A stretch of 64,000 nucleotides of DNA from Physcomitrium patens (taxonomy: Eukaryota > Streptophyta > Bryopsida > Funariales > Funariaceae). Positions within the stretch are counted from its first letter, which is position 1. The number at the start of each line of letters is the position of its first letter. Shown here piece after piece: positions 11,700 to 24,879 of the stretch. Where the stretch lies: contig NC_037260.1 of the NCBI RefSeq assembly GCF_000002425.4, forward strand, positions 9,246,400-9,310,399, in the 5' to 3' direction. The translations under genes were made by a program, and so were the position numbers. The notes beneath the pieces are model-generated. The model did not search any database. It saw nothing but the letters and a program-made list of their open reading frames with translations, and was not told the origin of the DNA.

Positions 11700-11973
11700 T
11701 CAATTCAATTGAAAAATTACTAAAGATCTTAGAAATCCTCACTGACCATTAAAACCTCATTTTTGAGAATCCAATCCACTTGAACTTCAATATCCTTTAA
11801 TTTAATTAGTAGTAAAAACAACTTTTACCACAAATTTACAAATCTACTACCAAATATAAATTATTTACTCAAATATAAATCTTTTTTTATTTTATAAAAT
11901 TAGATTCACCAAAAATAACCTTAACTTTACAAAGCTCTTATAAATTTATTATAATCTAAAATTCTTCAAAATT
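11400..11973 (-). other. Element B leader between array and 5' LTR
   Basis: Non-coding AT-rich leader including a (TA)n tract at 11,658-11,696. It is similar to 39,740-40,370, for example the shared GGCAACAAGC/AGTTGTTGGTTGCC areas and the spacing to the LTR. No gene is visible. Confidence 0.6.
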
Positions 11974-12432
11974 AATGCTTAAAAAAATCCTATAAATTCT
12001 TCTCTCAATTCCTACTCTTTGATTTATTAAAGAACCTTGAAATCACTATAGGTGCGTAGTTTTGTGCCTTAAAGTTTGATTTTGCCTCTAGTTGGCAATC
12101 GATCTTTTTTGAGTATCAATTCTTATTTTCTTCAGGTAATTTTTATTAAAACTAATTTCTAAATTCGTTATATATATATATTTATATATATATATATATG
12201 CTTATATTCTTTATTTTTCTAATCTAGCTTGTTTTGCCTTATTTATGGTCCTACAAAATAAATAGAAGTCTACTTTATAAAAAAGAAATATTTACACTTT
12301 TAATTTTATTATCTTTTGACTGTCATTTATATTTTAAAGATAATTTTTTATAATATTTTGAAATAAGAAATTTTATAATATAATATTTTTTTCACTCTTT
12401 TACCTTTTAGCCATATCATATCATGATAGCAT
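11974..12432 (-). repeat. Element B LTR (5' copy in element orientation)
   Basis: Second copy of the LTR at 6,689-7,114, expanded by a TA tract at 12,168-12,200. The right end (AGCCATATCATATCA) would be the TG start on the minus strand, with some drift. It abuts the RNase H of element C at once, so element B or its LTR entered element C or recombined with it. Confidence 0.75.
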
Positions 12433-14330
12433 CACTTATTAGAAGGCACTATACATCTTATAATTACATATAGATCACAAAATTTTAAAATATTTCATGT
12501 CAGCTTAAATTTTGAATTGTTGCTAAACTTATTAGAATATGTCATTATCTTATTTTGATTTAGTGATTACATATTGACCAAAAAAGTAATAAGAATTATT
12601 AGATACTTTATCAATGAAATCATATCTTGTTCCAAAGGTGAAAGCAGTAATATTTTTTGAAATATACTACTCTCTTGAAGCTAGAATAATTTTGTCTTTG
12701 TGCTATTTCTATGATTTTACTTATTGATTTAAGTTTTTTTGAAAAAATTTGTATAGCATCAGTTAAAAATTTATTAGTTTGTAATATCAAGAAATGCCTT
12801 GACAACCACAAGTTTAAGTTTTTAAAAAATATTTTGAATTTTAAAGATCATTTATATATTCCAAAAAGACCAACATGACTTTGTGTTCTTCAATTTCATT
12901 ATGATTTCTTAGCTAAAGGGCATTTTAGGTTTAACAAAACATTCAAGCTTATCTCTTGAGATTTTTGATGGCTTAAAATATAGAAGACCATAAAGGACTT
13001 TGTCTTCTCATATGATGTCTATTTAAGATGCAAGAATTCTTGACATCATTGATATAGACTTTTACAGCCACTACTAATTTCAAAGCAACCATAGTCTTCA
13101 ATATCAATGGATTTCATCACCAATCTTCTATTATTTGTTATATTTGATACTATCTATTTTGTTGTGGATTGACTTACAAAGATAGCATATTTTGTCACAT
13201 GTAAAAAGATAATTTTTAGAAAAGAAACAATAAGGCTCTTTTTTTATGATATATATTGATATCATAGCCTATTTGATATCATTTCTGATCATTGACCTCA
13301 ATTTATATCAAAGTTTTGAAAATTACTATTTGAGATATTGAAAGTAGATATTAAGCTTTCTTATGCCTTCTACCCTCAAATCAATGGTCAAATAAAATAA
13401 ATCAATTAAGTTTTGTAGCAGTACGTATGATTTAGAATTAATTATTAAGATGATTGGACCTTAAATTTATCTTTAGCATAAATTATTTATAATAATACTC
13501 TTCATACTTTGATTCAATAATTATCATTTTAATCCAATTATAATTACCACCTAAAGCTTAATTTGTTAGATAGATCAAAGGATAAAAATTCAATAGCTGA
13601 AGATCTTGCAAAATAATTGTAATATTTTTAGCCAACTTTGAAGCTCCATTTGCAAATCAATGAAGATTCTTACAAAGCATTTTTAGATGAATTTAAAAAA
13701 GAATCTTCTATTTTTTAAATTTGAAATAAAATATGACTTCTTTGACAAAATATCAAGACTAATTGGCTTTGCGATAAGTTAGACTATCAAAGATTAGAAC
13801 CATTTTATATTCAAAAGAAAATCAATCGAATAGCTTATCAATTGGAACTATTCACATCCATCAAGGTACATCCAATCTTTCATGTTTTTTTTTTAGAGGC
13901 TTATTCAGAATCAATTATTCTAAGAAGAATACAACTATCACTGCCTTATATTAAAATAAATAACCATAAGAAATATGAAGTAGAAAAGATCCTTCATTCT
14001 TAATAAAAAAGTAGTAAGTTAGAATATTTTATTGATTGGCACAACTACAATATCAATGAATATATGTAGGAACTAGTAGAAAATTTAATTAATGTATTGT
14101 AAAAGATACAAGAGTTTCATCAATGCTATCTTCAAAAATCAAAATCTATTTTAGAATGACTTTTCTATGAAGTTATTTTTAGGATATTATATATAATGAA
14201 TAAAGCAGATATAAAACCAATGCTTTTCATGGAACTCGAATTTAGAAAAAGAAGTGATATTATAGACATCCAACAAGAAGATTTTTAGGAATATTTTTAG
14301 AATGCTCTATTAAATTTTGAAGAAAAATAA
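12433..14330 (+). mobile_element. Element C: 3' half of a decayed forward chromovirus (Ty3/gypsy)
   Basis: Starts within RNase H (12,433-12,610, matching 36,405-36,600 of the young element), continues through the integrase zinc finger and core (about 12,840-13,560), the C-terminal region and a chromodomain relic (13,960-14,110; EYFIDWHNYNINEYM wording), and ends in downstream sequence and the first bases of an LTR. It is the same family as the young element at 32,952-38,950 but heavily C-to-T decayed and broken. No 5' half is visible to its left. Confidence 0.85.
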
Positions 14331-15229
14331 ATTTTTTTTGAAGGTCTTTACTTCAAGTATGTCATCTTAAAAGTTAAGATAATTACAATGTCTCATCTTA
14401 TAAATTAGTAAATAATGGTTTCTAAGTTAAATTTATTATTTGTTGGTTATTCATCTCCTTAGCACTAAAAATATACAAAAACTACAAATAAGAATAAATA
14501 ATTGAATGCAATCTTTTTTAAACTGTAGTTCTTTTGTAGCAAAAATTTACTATCCTTCATCTTGCTTCTCATGGATGTTGTTGATGAAAAGTATGAACTA
14601 TCTTCTTTACATTTCTAAGATTCTTTGCTAGCTCACATGTGTGTTCATTAATATTATATTTGTGCTAATGAACAAGATATTTCAATATATTTCGGCACCA
14701 CCTTGAGTCTAAGACTTCTTTGACCTTAAACTCTTCATTATTATCCATTTCTATAAGAAGAAGTGGCATTTATTGTCTTTTTAGTATATCTATTGTCTTG
14801 TATGGCTCAAGAAAAGAAACATAAAATATTTTATAAATCTTCATTGACTTTGGTAGATATAATTGATAAACAATTAAATTGATTTATTTATAAATAAAAA
14901 AGATTTAAGAGTATAATAATTTAATTTGTCACAATAACAAATAGTCTTAATATTACAATAAAATAATCATACCTTGTCACCCATGTTGAATTGTGATTGT
15001 TTCTTATGATAGGCATCTGCATTGAACTTTTATTGTTATTGAGCTTCCTTTAATTATGTCATTATTGTTGCATGTAGCTCTGACAAATAATTTGTCAAAT
15101 CTATTGTTACAAGATTATCAACTTTTAAAAAATCAAAAGTATTAAGTTATGAATGATAACCATAATTAGAAAAAAATTAAATAAAAAAATGAATTAAATT
15201 ATTATATGTAAACTTTGCCAATGGCAAAA

Positions 15230-15430
15230 GAGTTATTTAATCATCTTAATAATAGTTATTGGTATATCTCAAATATTGCTTTAAATCTTAATTCATCTAT
15301 TCTATTTATCTATTAGTTTGAGGATAAAAGACCAAAGACAATTTTATATCTATCTTCAACATCTTAAAAAATATTCTTCAAAATCTTGATATAAATTTTA
15401 TCCTTCTATTAGACATAATATTCTTTGGCA
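15230..15430 (-). pseudogene. Element D integrase core (fossil)
   Basis: The minus strand reads YGLPKNIMSNRRIKFISRFW, then further downstream NN and an LPLAKFTYNN block. These correspond to the second Asp region and the E-helix region of a Ty3/gypsy integrase. Confidence 0.8.
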
Positions 15431-16599
15431 ATCCATAGTAGCAGTAATATTGTCAAAGAAAAATTTAGCTATTTTTTCATCTAAAATAAATTTTATATAT
15501 GATACAAAATATACCATTTTGGTAAAATAGTCTACTATCACAAATATACAATCATATAAATTTGAACTTAGAAGATTTGTAATAAAATCTATGGATACAA
15601 AGGAAAATGGTTATTTTAGAATAGGCAACGGTTGGAGAAATTCATAAGATCAATAATAAAGAGTTTATAACTTCAAGAAAATATCACATGATTATATAAA
15701 GTCTTTTATAATCTTTCACATTTGGGACAACCAAAAATCTCTAGATATTAGCTCCAAAGTCTTATTGTATTCAAAATACCTTGTTGCTAAAAAGTCATGA
15801 TATGTTTGAAGAATATATAAACTTACTTCTCCTTTAGAACATATAGGTGAGTTTTAAAATAAAGTAAGTTGTTCTTAAACTTGAACTTGAAAGTATCATG
15901 AGACTTAAAAGAAGTATTCTTAATATCATGAACAAGAAGATCAAAGGACATATTTGATTGAATTTATTTGACAAAGATTGAATCAACATTCAATGTTGAT
16001 TTTATTGCTCAAAGATGAAATTATTTGGACTTTAAGATGATTGTTTTTTATTAATCAAAAGTTGTATCTTCTTCTTTTGGTTTAAGATAAGAACATCTAA
16101 AAAGTACGTCTAATAAATCTTATTGTTTATTAAATCAATATACTATCTTAAAATCAAATCTTAATAATAACTTATTCCAAAAATCTTGGCAACAAATCAA
16201 TATACATATTGATATAAAATACTCAAGGTTCTTGTGATTTATATATACAATGATTAGACTAAAAGCACCTTTTTAATAGTGATGTCTTTTCTAAATAAAA
16301 TCCATAATTATAAAAAATTCTTTATTATGGATTTTATAGTTAATTTTTATTATTAAAATTTTTTTAAAATAGAAATTTATTAAAAAGAATATATTATTAA
16401 TATCCATTTATGATAATATTGTACTCAAGGCAAAGTTTGATGTATTTTTTTCATAAAAACCAACTTAAAAATATTGATGGAATAGAAATTTGATGCAAAA
16501 ATAAATTATTTTTTTAAACCATCAAATGATATTTTGGTTTTTTTTACTCTACTCAAGTTTGTCTTTATAAGTTAAATATGTAAGTAGAGTTATAACTTA

Positions 16600-17330
16600 A
16601 AAAAAGTTCTTGATGAAGATTTGGTAGTAATTAGCAAAGCCAAAAAGTGTTGCACATCTCTTACTATTTTGGAGATCTTTTAATCTATAATAGTTTAGAC
16701 CTTCTTGGAATCTATTAAAAGGCCTTTATTGAAAATGATATATCCTAAAAAGTCAATTTGAGTAGTATAGAATACATAATTTTCTATCTTAGCATATAAT
16801 TTTGCATCTCTAAGTTTTTATAATATACAAAAAATATGAAATTCATATTAATTTATGTTCTTAGAATAGATTAGAATTTCATTTGAATAGTAGATAAGAA
16901 AATTATCAAGAAACTAACAAAAAATATCATTTAAAAAATATTAAAAAGTGATTGATGTGTTTATTAATCCAACATGTATGATATTATATTTCAAATGTCT
17001 ATATCTAATTTGAAAAGCATTCTTCCATTCATTTCGTTCTTTAATATGGATCAAATTGTATGTTAATTATAGATCTATTTTTGTATAGATCTTTGCTTGA
17101 TTTAATTAGTCAAGAAGTTCTAATATCAAAGATAAAGGATATTTATTCTTAATAGTGATCTTATTAAGTTTTCAATAGTCTATGTACATCCATAGAGATA
17201 TGATAGGAGCTTCTATTGGAGTTTTTAAATAGTATATAAAATTCTTAGACAAGTTCTTATTAATATTTTCTTTTAGTATAGCCTACTTATTCAGCAATAA
17301 GCTATAGATTGGTCCAAATGGTAGTTGAGC
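16600..17330 (-). pseudogene. Element D reverse transcriptase (fossil)
   Basis: The minus strand shows the DYRxLN area (near 17,180), KERNEW-like wording near 17,035 and RYGHFEYN-like wording near 17,000, in the order of Ty3/gypsy RT and matching the same blocks at 35,490-35,700 of the young element. Confidence 0.8.
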
Positions 17331-18059
17331 TCCTTCTTGAAGTTTAATCAAACAATCATAGGATTGATGCTCTAAAAGAATATATGCATTTTTCTTTTCA
17401 AAAAAATCTTAAAAATCTTGGTATAAGCTAAAGATATCATTTAATGTCTTTTTACCATCAAAAATAGATATGGCACATATAAAAAAAAAGATAATTTTTT
17501 TTTTGCCACATGCATAAAAGCTCTCTCATCTACTAATAAGAATTTAAATGTAATAGACTTATGTATTTCTATTTGATTAACAAAATTTTGGATTAAACTA
17601 CAAAAAAATTAAGATTATAAGAAATCTAATCAAATTGAGGATTATAATTTTTTAATCAAAATAATCCTAAAATAATCGGATTGAAAGAAGATCTTATCAC
17701 ATTAAATATTATTATATTATTATGATCATTAATTGTTATATCTAAATGAACAATCTTCTAGATAACATCTCTGAAAGACAACAAACAACCATCTATGACT
17801 TCTACATATATGGATTTAATTTTTTTGACTAATAATATTTCTTATTTTTAGATAAAGTCTTTAATTATAAAACAAGTTGAGGCTTTTAAATCTAATAAGG
17901 CAAAGACCTTATAATTTTTAAGTCCTAAATACATATCTATTATAAAATAAAGTGAAGGATTTGAAGAAAAAATATGATCTTTATAAGTTGTTGCAAATGA
18001 TTTCAGCCACACAGTCTCTATTATAGCTGAAAAAACTTATTTTTTAACACATTGTCTTC

Positions 18060-19120
18060 TTTTAGCAACCATGCTTCTCATTTTGTGATTGCATTTTTTT
18101 TTGGATAATTTTAAATAATGTGCTTAGCTTTTCCATAATATAGGTATAAATCTTCTTAACATTAATTTTTTTTTTAATAAGAAGTTTAAAACATATCATA
18201 TCAATTTGAATTAATTCCAATCTTGATGAATAAGTTTTTTAAAACTTAGAAGCTACTGTCATTACTTGATTTACTCATTTCCAATCAAAACTTTGTTCTT
18301 GATACCTTTTAAATAATTAATTATCACATCCAATGGCTTGAGTAATAAATTATTAATAAAATAATCTTCTTTTAATATTGTCAACAACAAATCTTTGATG
18401 TTATTCTTCAACCCATATCAAAATTGATTGATAAGGGCTTTGTTATTCTAATCCACGTCACAAGCAAGATTTTGGAATTTAGTAGTATATATAGTAGTTA
18501 GCCATGACTTGTATTGTAAAGATAAGAGTTTGATCTTTGCTACTCTTTCTTCATCACTTTTTTCAAATGTGGCCATAAATACTTCTAAGAATGAATTCAG
18601 ATCATAAACAAATCATGAATATTTTTCTTTCAAATGTACAAACCAAAAGAAAGCACTACCACATAGAAGTGTGCCTATAAATCTAACTTGAATAAATCCA
18701 TTAGGATATTAGAAAAGATATAATCTTAAATAAGACTTAACATGTTACAAAAATCCTCAAAATTTTGATCTTCTTCTATCAAACTTCTTAAGCATACTAA
18801 TCTTTGGCTCTCTTATACTTATAAAAATAAGTCTATTTACATGTGATTATAAGGTTGATCTATTTGCTTCCTTCAATTGTACAATTTCTTAGTGTAGATT
18901 CTAAACATATTCTATAGGATTAGAAATAGTCCTTCTATGGTTGCTATTAGTGATATGTGAAATATTCACTTTAAGAGTGTTAACAAGCTAGTAAAGATCT
19001 ATAATAGTTGCAAATCTATTTCACTTCTACCAAGTATAGCATCTATATTTTTTCTTTCTATTTCAAATAATTTAGTTAATCCACATATCAAATTAGAGGA
19101 AGATAATCTGTAATCTTTAA
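18060..19120 (-). pseudogene. Element D gag with zinc-knuckle relic (fossil)
   Basis: Near 18,100-18,160 the minus strand gives wording equivalent to the LCLYCG--GH--xCPKK knuckle of the related forward elements. The gag body toward 19,120 matches, in the same orientation, the isolated fragment at 44,815-45,370. Confidence 0.65.
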
Positions 19121-19375
19121 TATCAAATGGAATTTTTTATAAAGAAGAATAATCTACTATCTTGAAAGAAAAAATTAGTGTTAGAAAAATAAATATTAGT
19201 TTAAGATAGATAGTTTATAACATTCAAAATATAACAATATAAGTAATATAGTCCACTCACTTCTAAAAATTAGACTTGAATAATTAATTGGCACTTTTAT
19301 CAATCTATCAAAAATAAGAATACAAAAAATGATACATAAATAAATGAGATAAGTATTATAATAAAATAATAAAAT

Positions 19376-19378
<3 letters not shown>

Positions 19379-19415
<37 letters not shown>

Positions 19416-19657
19416 AAGAAATTCGAATGACTATTCCTAAAGATTAGAAATCTAGAGACTCTTTAAACTTAGAGTAGAAGCCAAAACAAAATTGGGAGAA
19501 GTGAAGAAGGCTTTACTTTTGCTTCTATATATACTATCTACTTAAGAGCTATATGACAATGTATCAAGAACAAGAACTTGATGAAAGTAAATAAACAAGT
19601 ATAACAAAATAGAAATAAAGAAGTATGTATATTAAAAAGAAACTGAAATGACTATTA

Positions 19658-19693
<36 letters not shown>
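19379..19693. repeat. (TA)n and poly-A tracts in the element D upstream region
   Basis: (TA)n spans 19,379-19,413 and a run of about 35 A spans 19,659-19,693. The sequences following each tract resemble one another (CTTTACTCTTGCCTCTATATATATTATCT versus CTTTACTTTTGCTTCTATATATACTATCT), so about 250 bp were duplicated in tandem. Confidence 0.85.
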
Positions 19694-19694
<1 letters not shown>

Positions 19695-19799
19695 GAGAGA
19701 TTCTTAAATCTAGACTAGAAGCAAGAAAAGAGTTGACAAGAGTGAAAAGAGCTTTACTCTTGCCTCTATATATATTATCTAATTAGGAGCTACATGGTG

Positions 19800-20425
19800 A
19801 TATTCTATATGACTTCTAATATGTGTCGACTTTGCAAGACACATGCTTTAGTTTACAAGGCAAGTTTTTTATGTGTGTGCTACATAATTAGCTTATTCTT
19901 TAAACTACCAACATATGTGACACATGGCTAATTTATTGACCACTTTTCTAACCTTAAAAATCAATTATTGACACTTATAAAGTCAAAACAATGTCTATGA
20001 AGCTTCTAGAAAGCTTCTATAGAAGATATTTTGGAATTAATCTACTTTCAACTAATTTTATCTTATCATATAGGTAATTATTGGTTTACATGTATATATT
20101 CGTGACACAATATTTAATAAGATCTCCAACATGTGTCCAATTTACAAGACATATGTCTTAATTTTTAAGATAAGTTTCTTATATATGCACCACATTGTTA
20201 GGTTGTACCACAAGTTATCAATATGTGTGATATGTGGCCAACTTTTTGGTTAAGTTTCTAACCTATCAATTACCTTTAGACATGTATAAAGGTGAAATTG
20301 CATCTATAAAGCTTCTAGGAAGCTTTTCTATAAGATATTATCAAATTAATCTATTTTTATTTATTTCTACCTATTCATATTACTTAAATAATTATTAAAA
20401 TAAATATGTTTGTGTTACTATATTA
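19800..20425. repeat. Direct duplication of about 310 bp, LTR-like, beside element D
   Basis: 19,800-20,110 and 20,125-20,425 are diverged copies. Shared blocks include TTTACAAG-CA-ATG, ATATGTGTGA-A-TGGC, and an AAGCTTCTA-GAAGCTT block near 19,999-20,017 and 20,311-20,330. Its place just upstream of element D on the minus strand suggests the U3 of a 5' LTR, but no matching 3' LTR was found near 14,400. A related piece appears inverted near 30,665-30,775. Confidence 0.6.
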
Positions 20426-20429
20426 TGCA

Positions 20430-22440
20430 GATTTTGGAGATGTTTTTCTAGTATCAAAGAATGGAGTTAGGAAATTCAAATCCTTATGCTCATTAACTTA
20501 AGCCCCAATCAAGTAGCAAGTTAGAAAGAGGTAGTTCATAATAATACCATTCTTGTACAAGGCCTTAAGGATCAAACCAAGCTACTGATGATTTTAAAGA
20601 ATATGTCTAAAAATTGTACTAATTCCATATGTATTTCTTTGTTTTAGAAATAATGTTTATTTATACATCATAGGCACCAAAGGTTCAAGAAAGTAAGCCA
20701 TATTTGGTTACTACTTCATAATATCATTACTTGGGCCTTGCAGATTGAGACGAATGACTCAACATTTATAAGTGTACATTCTTCGTCAAAGAAATTATAT
20801 TGCTAGATGTGGCTACAGCTTGTGGACTACAGTAGGAATGTGTGGCTCAAATCACAACACAATATGCAACATACATCCTTACAAGTGGAAGAACACACTC
20901 AAAAGTTCCACCAACAGTGGTGTGGAAATGACACTTTGGCACCCTGGCAGCAGCACAAACTTGTGTAAAAACTTGTGGATCCTAGTTGGAGTCTTGTATT
21001 TTGTAACTCTTAATTTACCTGGCAGGACCTGATTGAGGCTTGTTGGCCGCACAATCTAATGAATGAACTCTTTACCAAAGGCACACAGCAAGTGGAGGAT
21101 TGTGTGTTTCTGGTTTTACCTTCACTTGCATTTGTCACCACTGGAAGTATCACAAAGAGTGAGCTGATGAGGGTATATTCTACAACAATCGCCAGCTATT
21201 AATTTTTTTTTTTACATGTCCACAACCTCAACGTAGAAACCTCGAACTGACAATCCTCCGATTGATCCACTTCATTGGAGTGGATGTCGGAAATGGTTTG
21301 AGATTTTTTCACTATATTTTTCAATTGGGTTAATCCACCATAGTGTTGTGATATTACATGAGTTCATTCTCCCTCGCTTCATTCTACTTGAAGAGAAAGC
21401 TAAGACTGTGACGTGTTTGGCTCCTTCTAGACTCCTCGGGAAGACTTCAATTATCATTTATTAAAGCCTCCAAGCTGATTGTAAACCGAGTGTTATTCCA
21501 CTAATTGAGAAAGAAATCAACACTGCACTCTCAGCTCATCCTCCCCGAACTCAAGCCCGGAAAACAACTAAAAATCAGATTGACCATCTCAGGAGCTTTA
21601 AATGATCAATCTCCTTCTTCTTATTTTACCGATTTCTTTAAATATGAGCAGTTTGTATATCCAATACAGTCTTCAACATTTTTGTAGTGCAAAGCTGTAA
21701 AATGCATTTGAATTTTCTTACAATTTTTTTCCATGTGATCTTTTTAACTAGTTTTTAATTATTTATTTATTGATGTTACAGCTATTATGTGTTTAACAAA
21801 GTAGTATATCAAGTTTGCTATTTTTCTCTTAGCTTTTCCCAAATGAAGTTGCACACTAATACGTATTACTGTTAAATGAAGTTGCATACTAATACGTATT
21901 ACTGTTAAATGAAGTGGTAGTTATTTTGCAACCGATCTGCATCTTTGATTGATGCTTGTTCTTGTTGTTGGTTCCTCCTAAAGTCATCTATCTATCATCA
22001 CATGATAACAAGTTGTCATTTTTTGCAGAACAATTTGTCACTAAGATTTCCTAACATTCATGACCATTTCATTTTGGTAATATGTTCCACAAGCAAAAAT
22101 GTTATATATATATACATATATATCCGATCTATAAAAATCATTTACATGTACATGTTCTTTTCATAGTGTTATAATAACCTCTTTCCATACCATTAGTGCA
22201 CAACTGCGCAAAATGTCACAATAATTCCTTTCTACAGATCAATCAATGAGGTTTTCATCTCTGGATTAAACAAGTGCATTTAGTAGGTGCCCATGATCCA
22301 GCTGGAGACCTCAACGTTTGCGATTGGAAACTAAGACCGACAGATGAAGATGTTCCGAAGACGAATAAAAGACACTGCATTTCATCAATTCGAGCCAGAA
22401 ACTGAACGAATGAATGAAGAAGACTTGACCTAATTCTTCA
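20430..22440. other. Intergenic stretch before the ubiquitin-S27a gene
   Basis: Base composition is more balanced than in the elements to the left. I see no gene: the open stretches (20,772-21,032 and 21,272-21,457) show no recognisable domain or splice structure. A 33-bp tandem repeat lies at 21,841-21,915. Confidence 0.6.
21841..21915. repeat. 33-bp tandem repeat with palindromic core
   Basis: Two full units (21,841-21,873 and 21,874-21,906) differ at one base and are followed by a 9-base partial unit. Each unit contains the palindrome AATACGTATT. Confidence 0.95.
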
Positions 22441-22460
22441 GGAGCCTCCGATCGGAGACT

Positions 22461-22467
22461 TATAAGG
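22461..22467 (+). promoter_or_regulatory. TATA-like box of the ubiquitin-S27a gene
   Basis: TATAAGG lies 85-91 bases upstream of the start codon in a GC-richer leader. Ribosomal-protein and ubiquitin genes are strongly expressed, and this is the only TATA-like motif in the last 100 bases before the start. Confidence 0.5.
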
Positions 22468-22551
22468 CGGCGATCGCCTCCGAGAGAGTCTTCTCAATTA
22501 GCACCACGGTGACGACGCAAAGTTTTGCTGAGCCCGAGTGCAGCCTCCAAG

Positions 22552-23222
<671 letters not shown>

Positions 23223-24700
23223 AGCTCTTTACTATATGTATCAGGCTGGTTGTCCGTAGGTTTGAGCTCGCATGTGCTGGTGTCATTCGAGGCAGTTTAT
23301 TTCAATCGAATTTTAACGTTTCAGGCAGCGTGATCATCTATCATTTCGAACAATGAATGATTATTGTGTGAGTGGCGTTTCAAGACCCTGTCATATAGTT
23401 GTTCATTGCCATCATGCTTCGCATTACCGAGGATTTGGCCTGCTTTGTTCTCTCGTTCCTCACCCGCACAATTGTTTTACATCGTTCCCGGACGGAAAAC
23501 AATTTCAACATAGTCATATTTAGAGCCTTGACCCACCACAATATTTCTGTACTCAGCTTGGTACGAAATAACTACAATATCCGGTGTTATCAGTTTTACC
23601 TTCATTAGTTACTAATTAGGTCAAGTTGAAGGTCATTGTATTGGTAATTTTGTTCCGAGTCTGACAAGCTCTTTACATCGTACAGCAGTGGAGTATGTGT
23701 GCACTATGGTTACTTGGCTAACTTGCTGTATATTATGTCTTGATGTGTCCACCTAGTGCCGTATACACCGTGGACTAAACTTCTGTGGCGTGCTCTTCAT
23801 CATTCCCCAGTATTCAATTTCTGTAGTAACATCTGAAATGCCTTTCATTTCTGATTGGAGAAAGTGATTGATCTAGAAAAATTAAATTGCTCTCGGTAAA
23901 TCATGCTGGTGCGTTTACTTTGAAATGGTACTGGTGAATGGCTTACTTAGATTGAGGTAGAAACAATATCAGCATTTGCGCTCACAGTTCATCCATGACG
24001 ACCAAGGCATTTAAATCATGGGCAGTGTTAAATACGCTACTGTGTACGATGAGCTCTAACGACACTATTTCACTGACATTAGAACCGCAATACGCATCAG
24101 GATGGTATTTGTGACAATTTCGCTTGGAACAAAGCTGAATGAGACAGAACCGATCTCCAAAGTGAAAGTTTCGGACTGGATATCTATGCATCTTGTCCGT
24201 GAGGAAAGCCAACCAGCCTACGAAATAATGAATGAAGCAGTGCCTAGTTACCGTATAGACATGTACTTTGTCGAGAAGGTTCAGGAGTCTACTTAATCAT
24301 TTTGCTGGGAAATCCGTGATTTGTTCTAAGATAATCTGATGCTAGTTCTAATTGAGTTCGATGTATATAATACGAAAATGTAGTTGTGAATAGAGCAAGG
24401 TTGGAGGAGCTGAATTCTTTGGAGATGAAATGTGCCTGGCTTATACATCGTTCGTTGGATAGGAATACCGGTCGTCATTCTTCACGTTGATTATTTCCCC
24501 GAAATTCTCTATTTATCGATCACAAGCCAAGTTGAATACGAACAAAGATGAAAGAGAAAGGAAAAAGCACAACAGACAAAGACATACCATCATAAGCATA
24601 AGTTTGGAGTACATCAAATTCTACATGACTCACTCTTCTTCCAAAATGAAATCATAGCATCTGTTGCACTAGACATTACTGAGAACTAGGTACTCATTGT
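23223..24700. other. 3' flank of ubiquitin-S27a; no gene seen
   Basis: Contains the 3' untranslated region and intergenic DNA. Short open stretches at 24,102-24,296 (+) and 23,982-24,212 (-) overlap each other, lack a domain or clear splice sites, and are not called. Confidence 0.5.
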
Positions 24701-24879
24701 TTGTGTTGAAGGTCAGCAAGTACTTGCTTAGTTACAACCACATAGAGATTAAGCATAGTATGTTGCTAATAGTCAAAAGACAGCAAAGAGTTAAAGCAAG
24801 TTATTGTGGTGGCACCAAGGGTTTGTAGGTGGTGGCTAGGTTAAGAAAGAACCTAGGATTTAGATAGATGAAATAGAAA

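Larger units (their letters stand above)
6689..12432 (-). mobile_element. Decayed Ty3/gypsy element B on the minus strand, with both LTRs
   Basis: The minus strand reads, from high to low coordinates: LTR, AT-rich leader, gag/protease, RT, RNase H, integrase, LTR. The two flanking copies (6,689-7,114 and 11,974-12,432) are recognisably the same sequence, for example both carry CAATTCTTATTTT followed later by TTATGG-CCTACAAAATAAATAGAAGTC. The RT wording (RNMDLSPILDEFAKK and MTMSLLDDVSIK) belongs to a Ty3-like lineage distinct from element A and from the chromoviruses in this window. It is extremely AT-rich and broken, with many breaks, so it is old. Confidence 0.85.
14400..19300 (-). mobile_element. 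Element D: decayed Ty3/gypsy on the minus strand
   Basis: Minus-strand reading gives gag and a zinc-knuckle-like block (about 18,060-19,120), RT (about 16,600-17,330, including an R-x-C-x-DYR-L area near 17,180) and integrase (about 15,230-15,430, wording YGLPKNIMSNRRIKF and LLPLAKFTYNN). It is related to the forward chromovirus but a different subfamily. Almost every ancestral C reads as T on the coding strand. Broken, with very many breaks, and old. Confidence 0.85.

Noticed and set aside
19659-19693. 35-base A-run as a LINE/SINE tail
   Set aside because: No LINE or SINE body lies next to it; the flanks are duplicated LTR-like sequence, so simple expansion is more likely.
20772-21032. 86-codon open stretch before the ubiquitin gene
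   Set aside because: Looked like possible copia RNase H because of its place after LTR-like repeats, but no motif matched in any frame.
24102-24296. 64-codon open stretch downstream of ubiquitin-S27a
   Set aside because: No domain, no upstream exon with a clean splice junction, and an overlapping opposite-strand frame of similar length.
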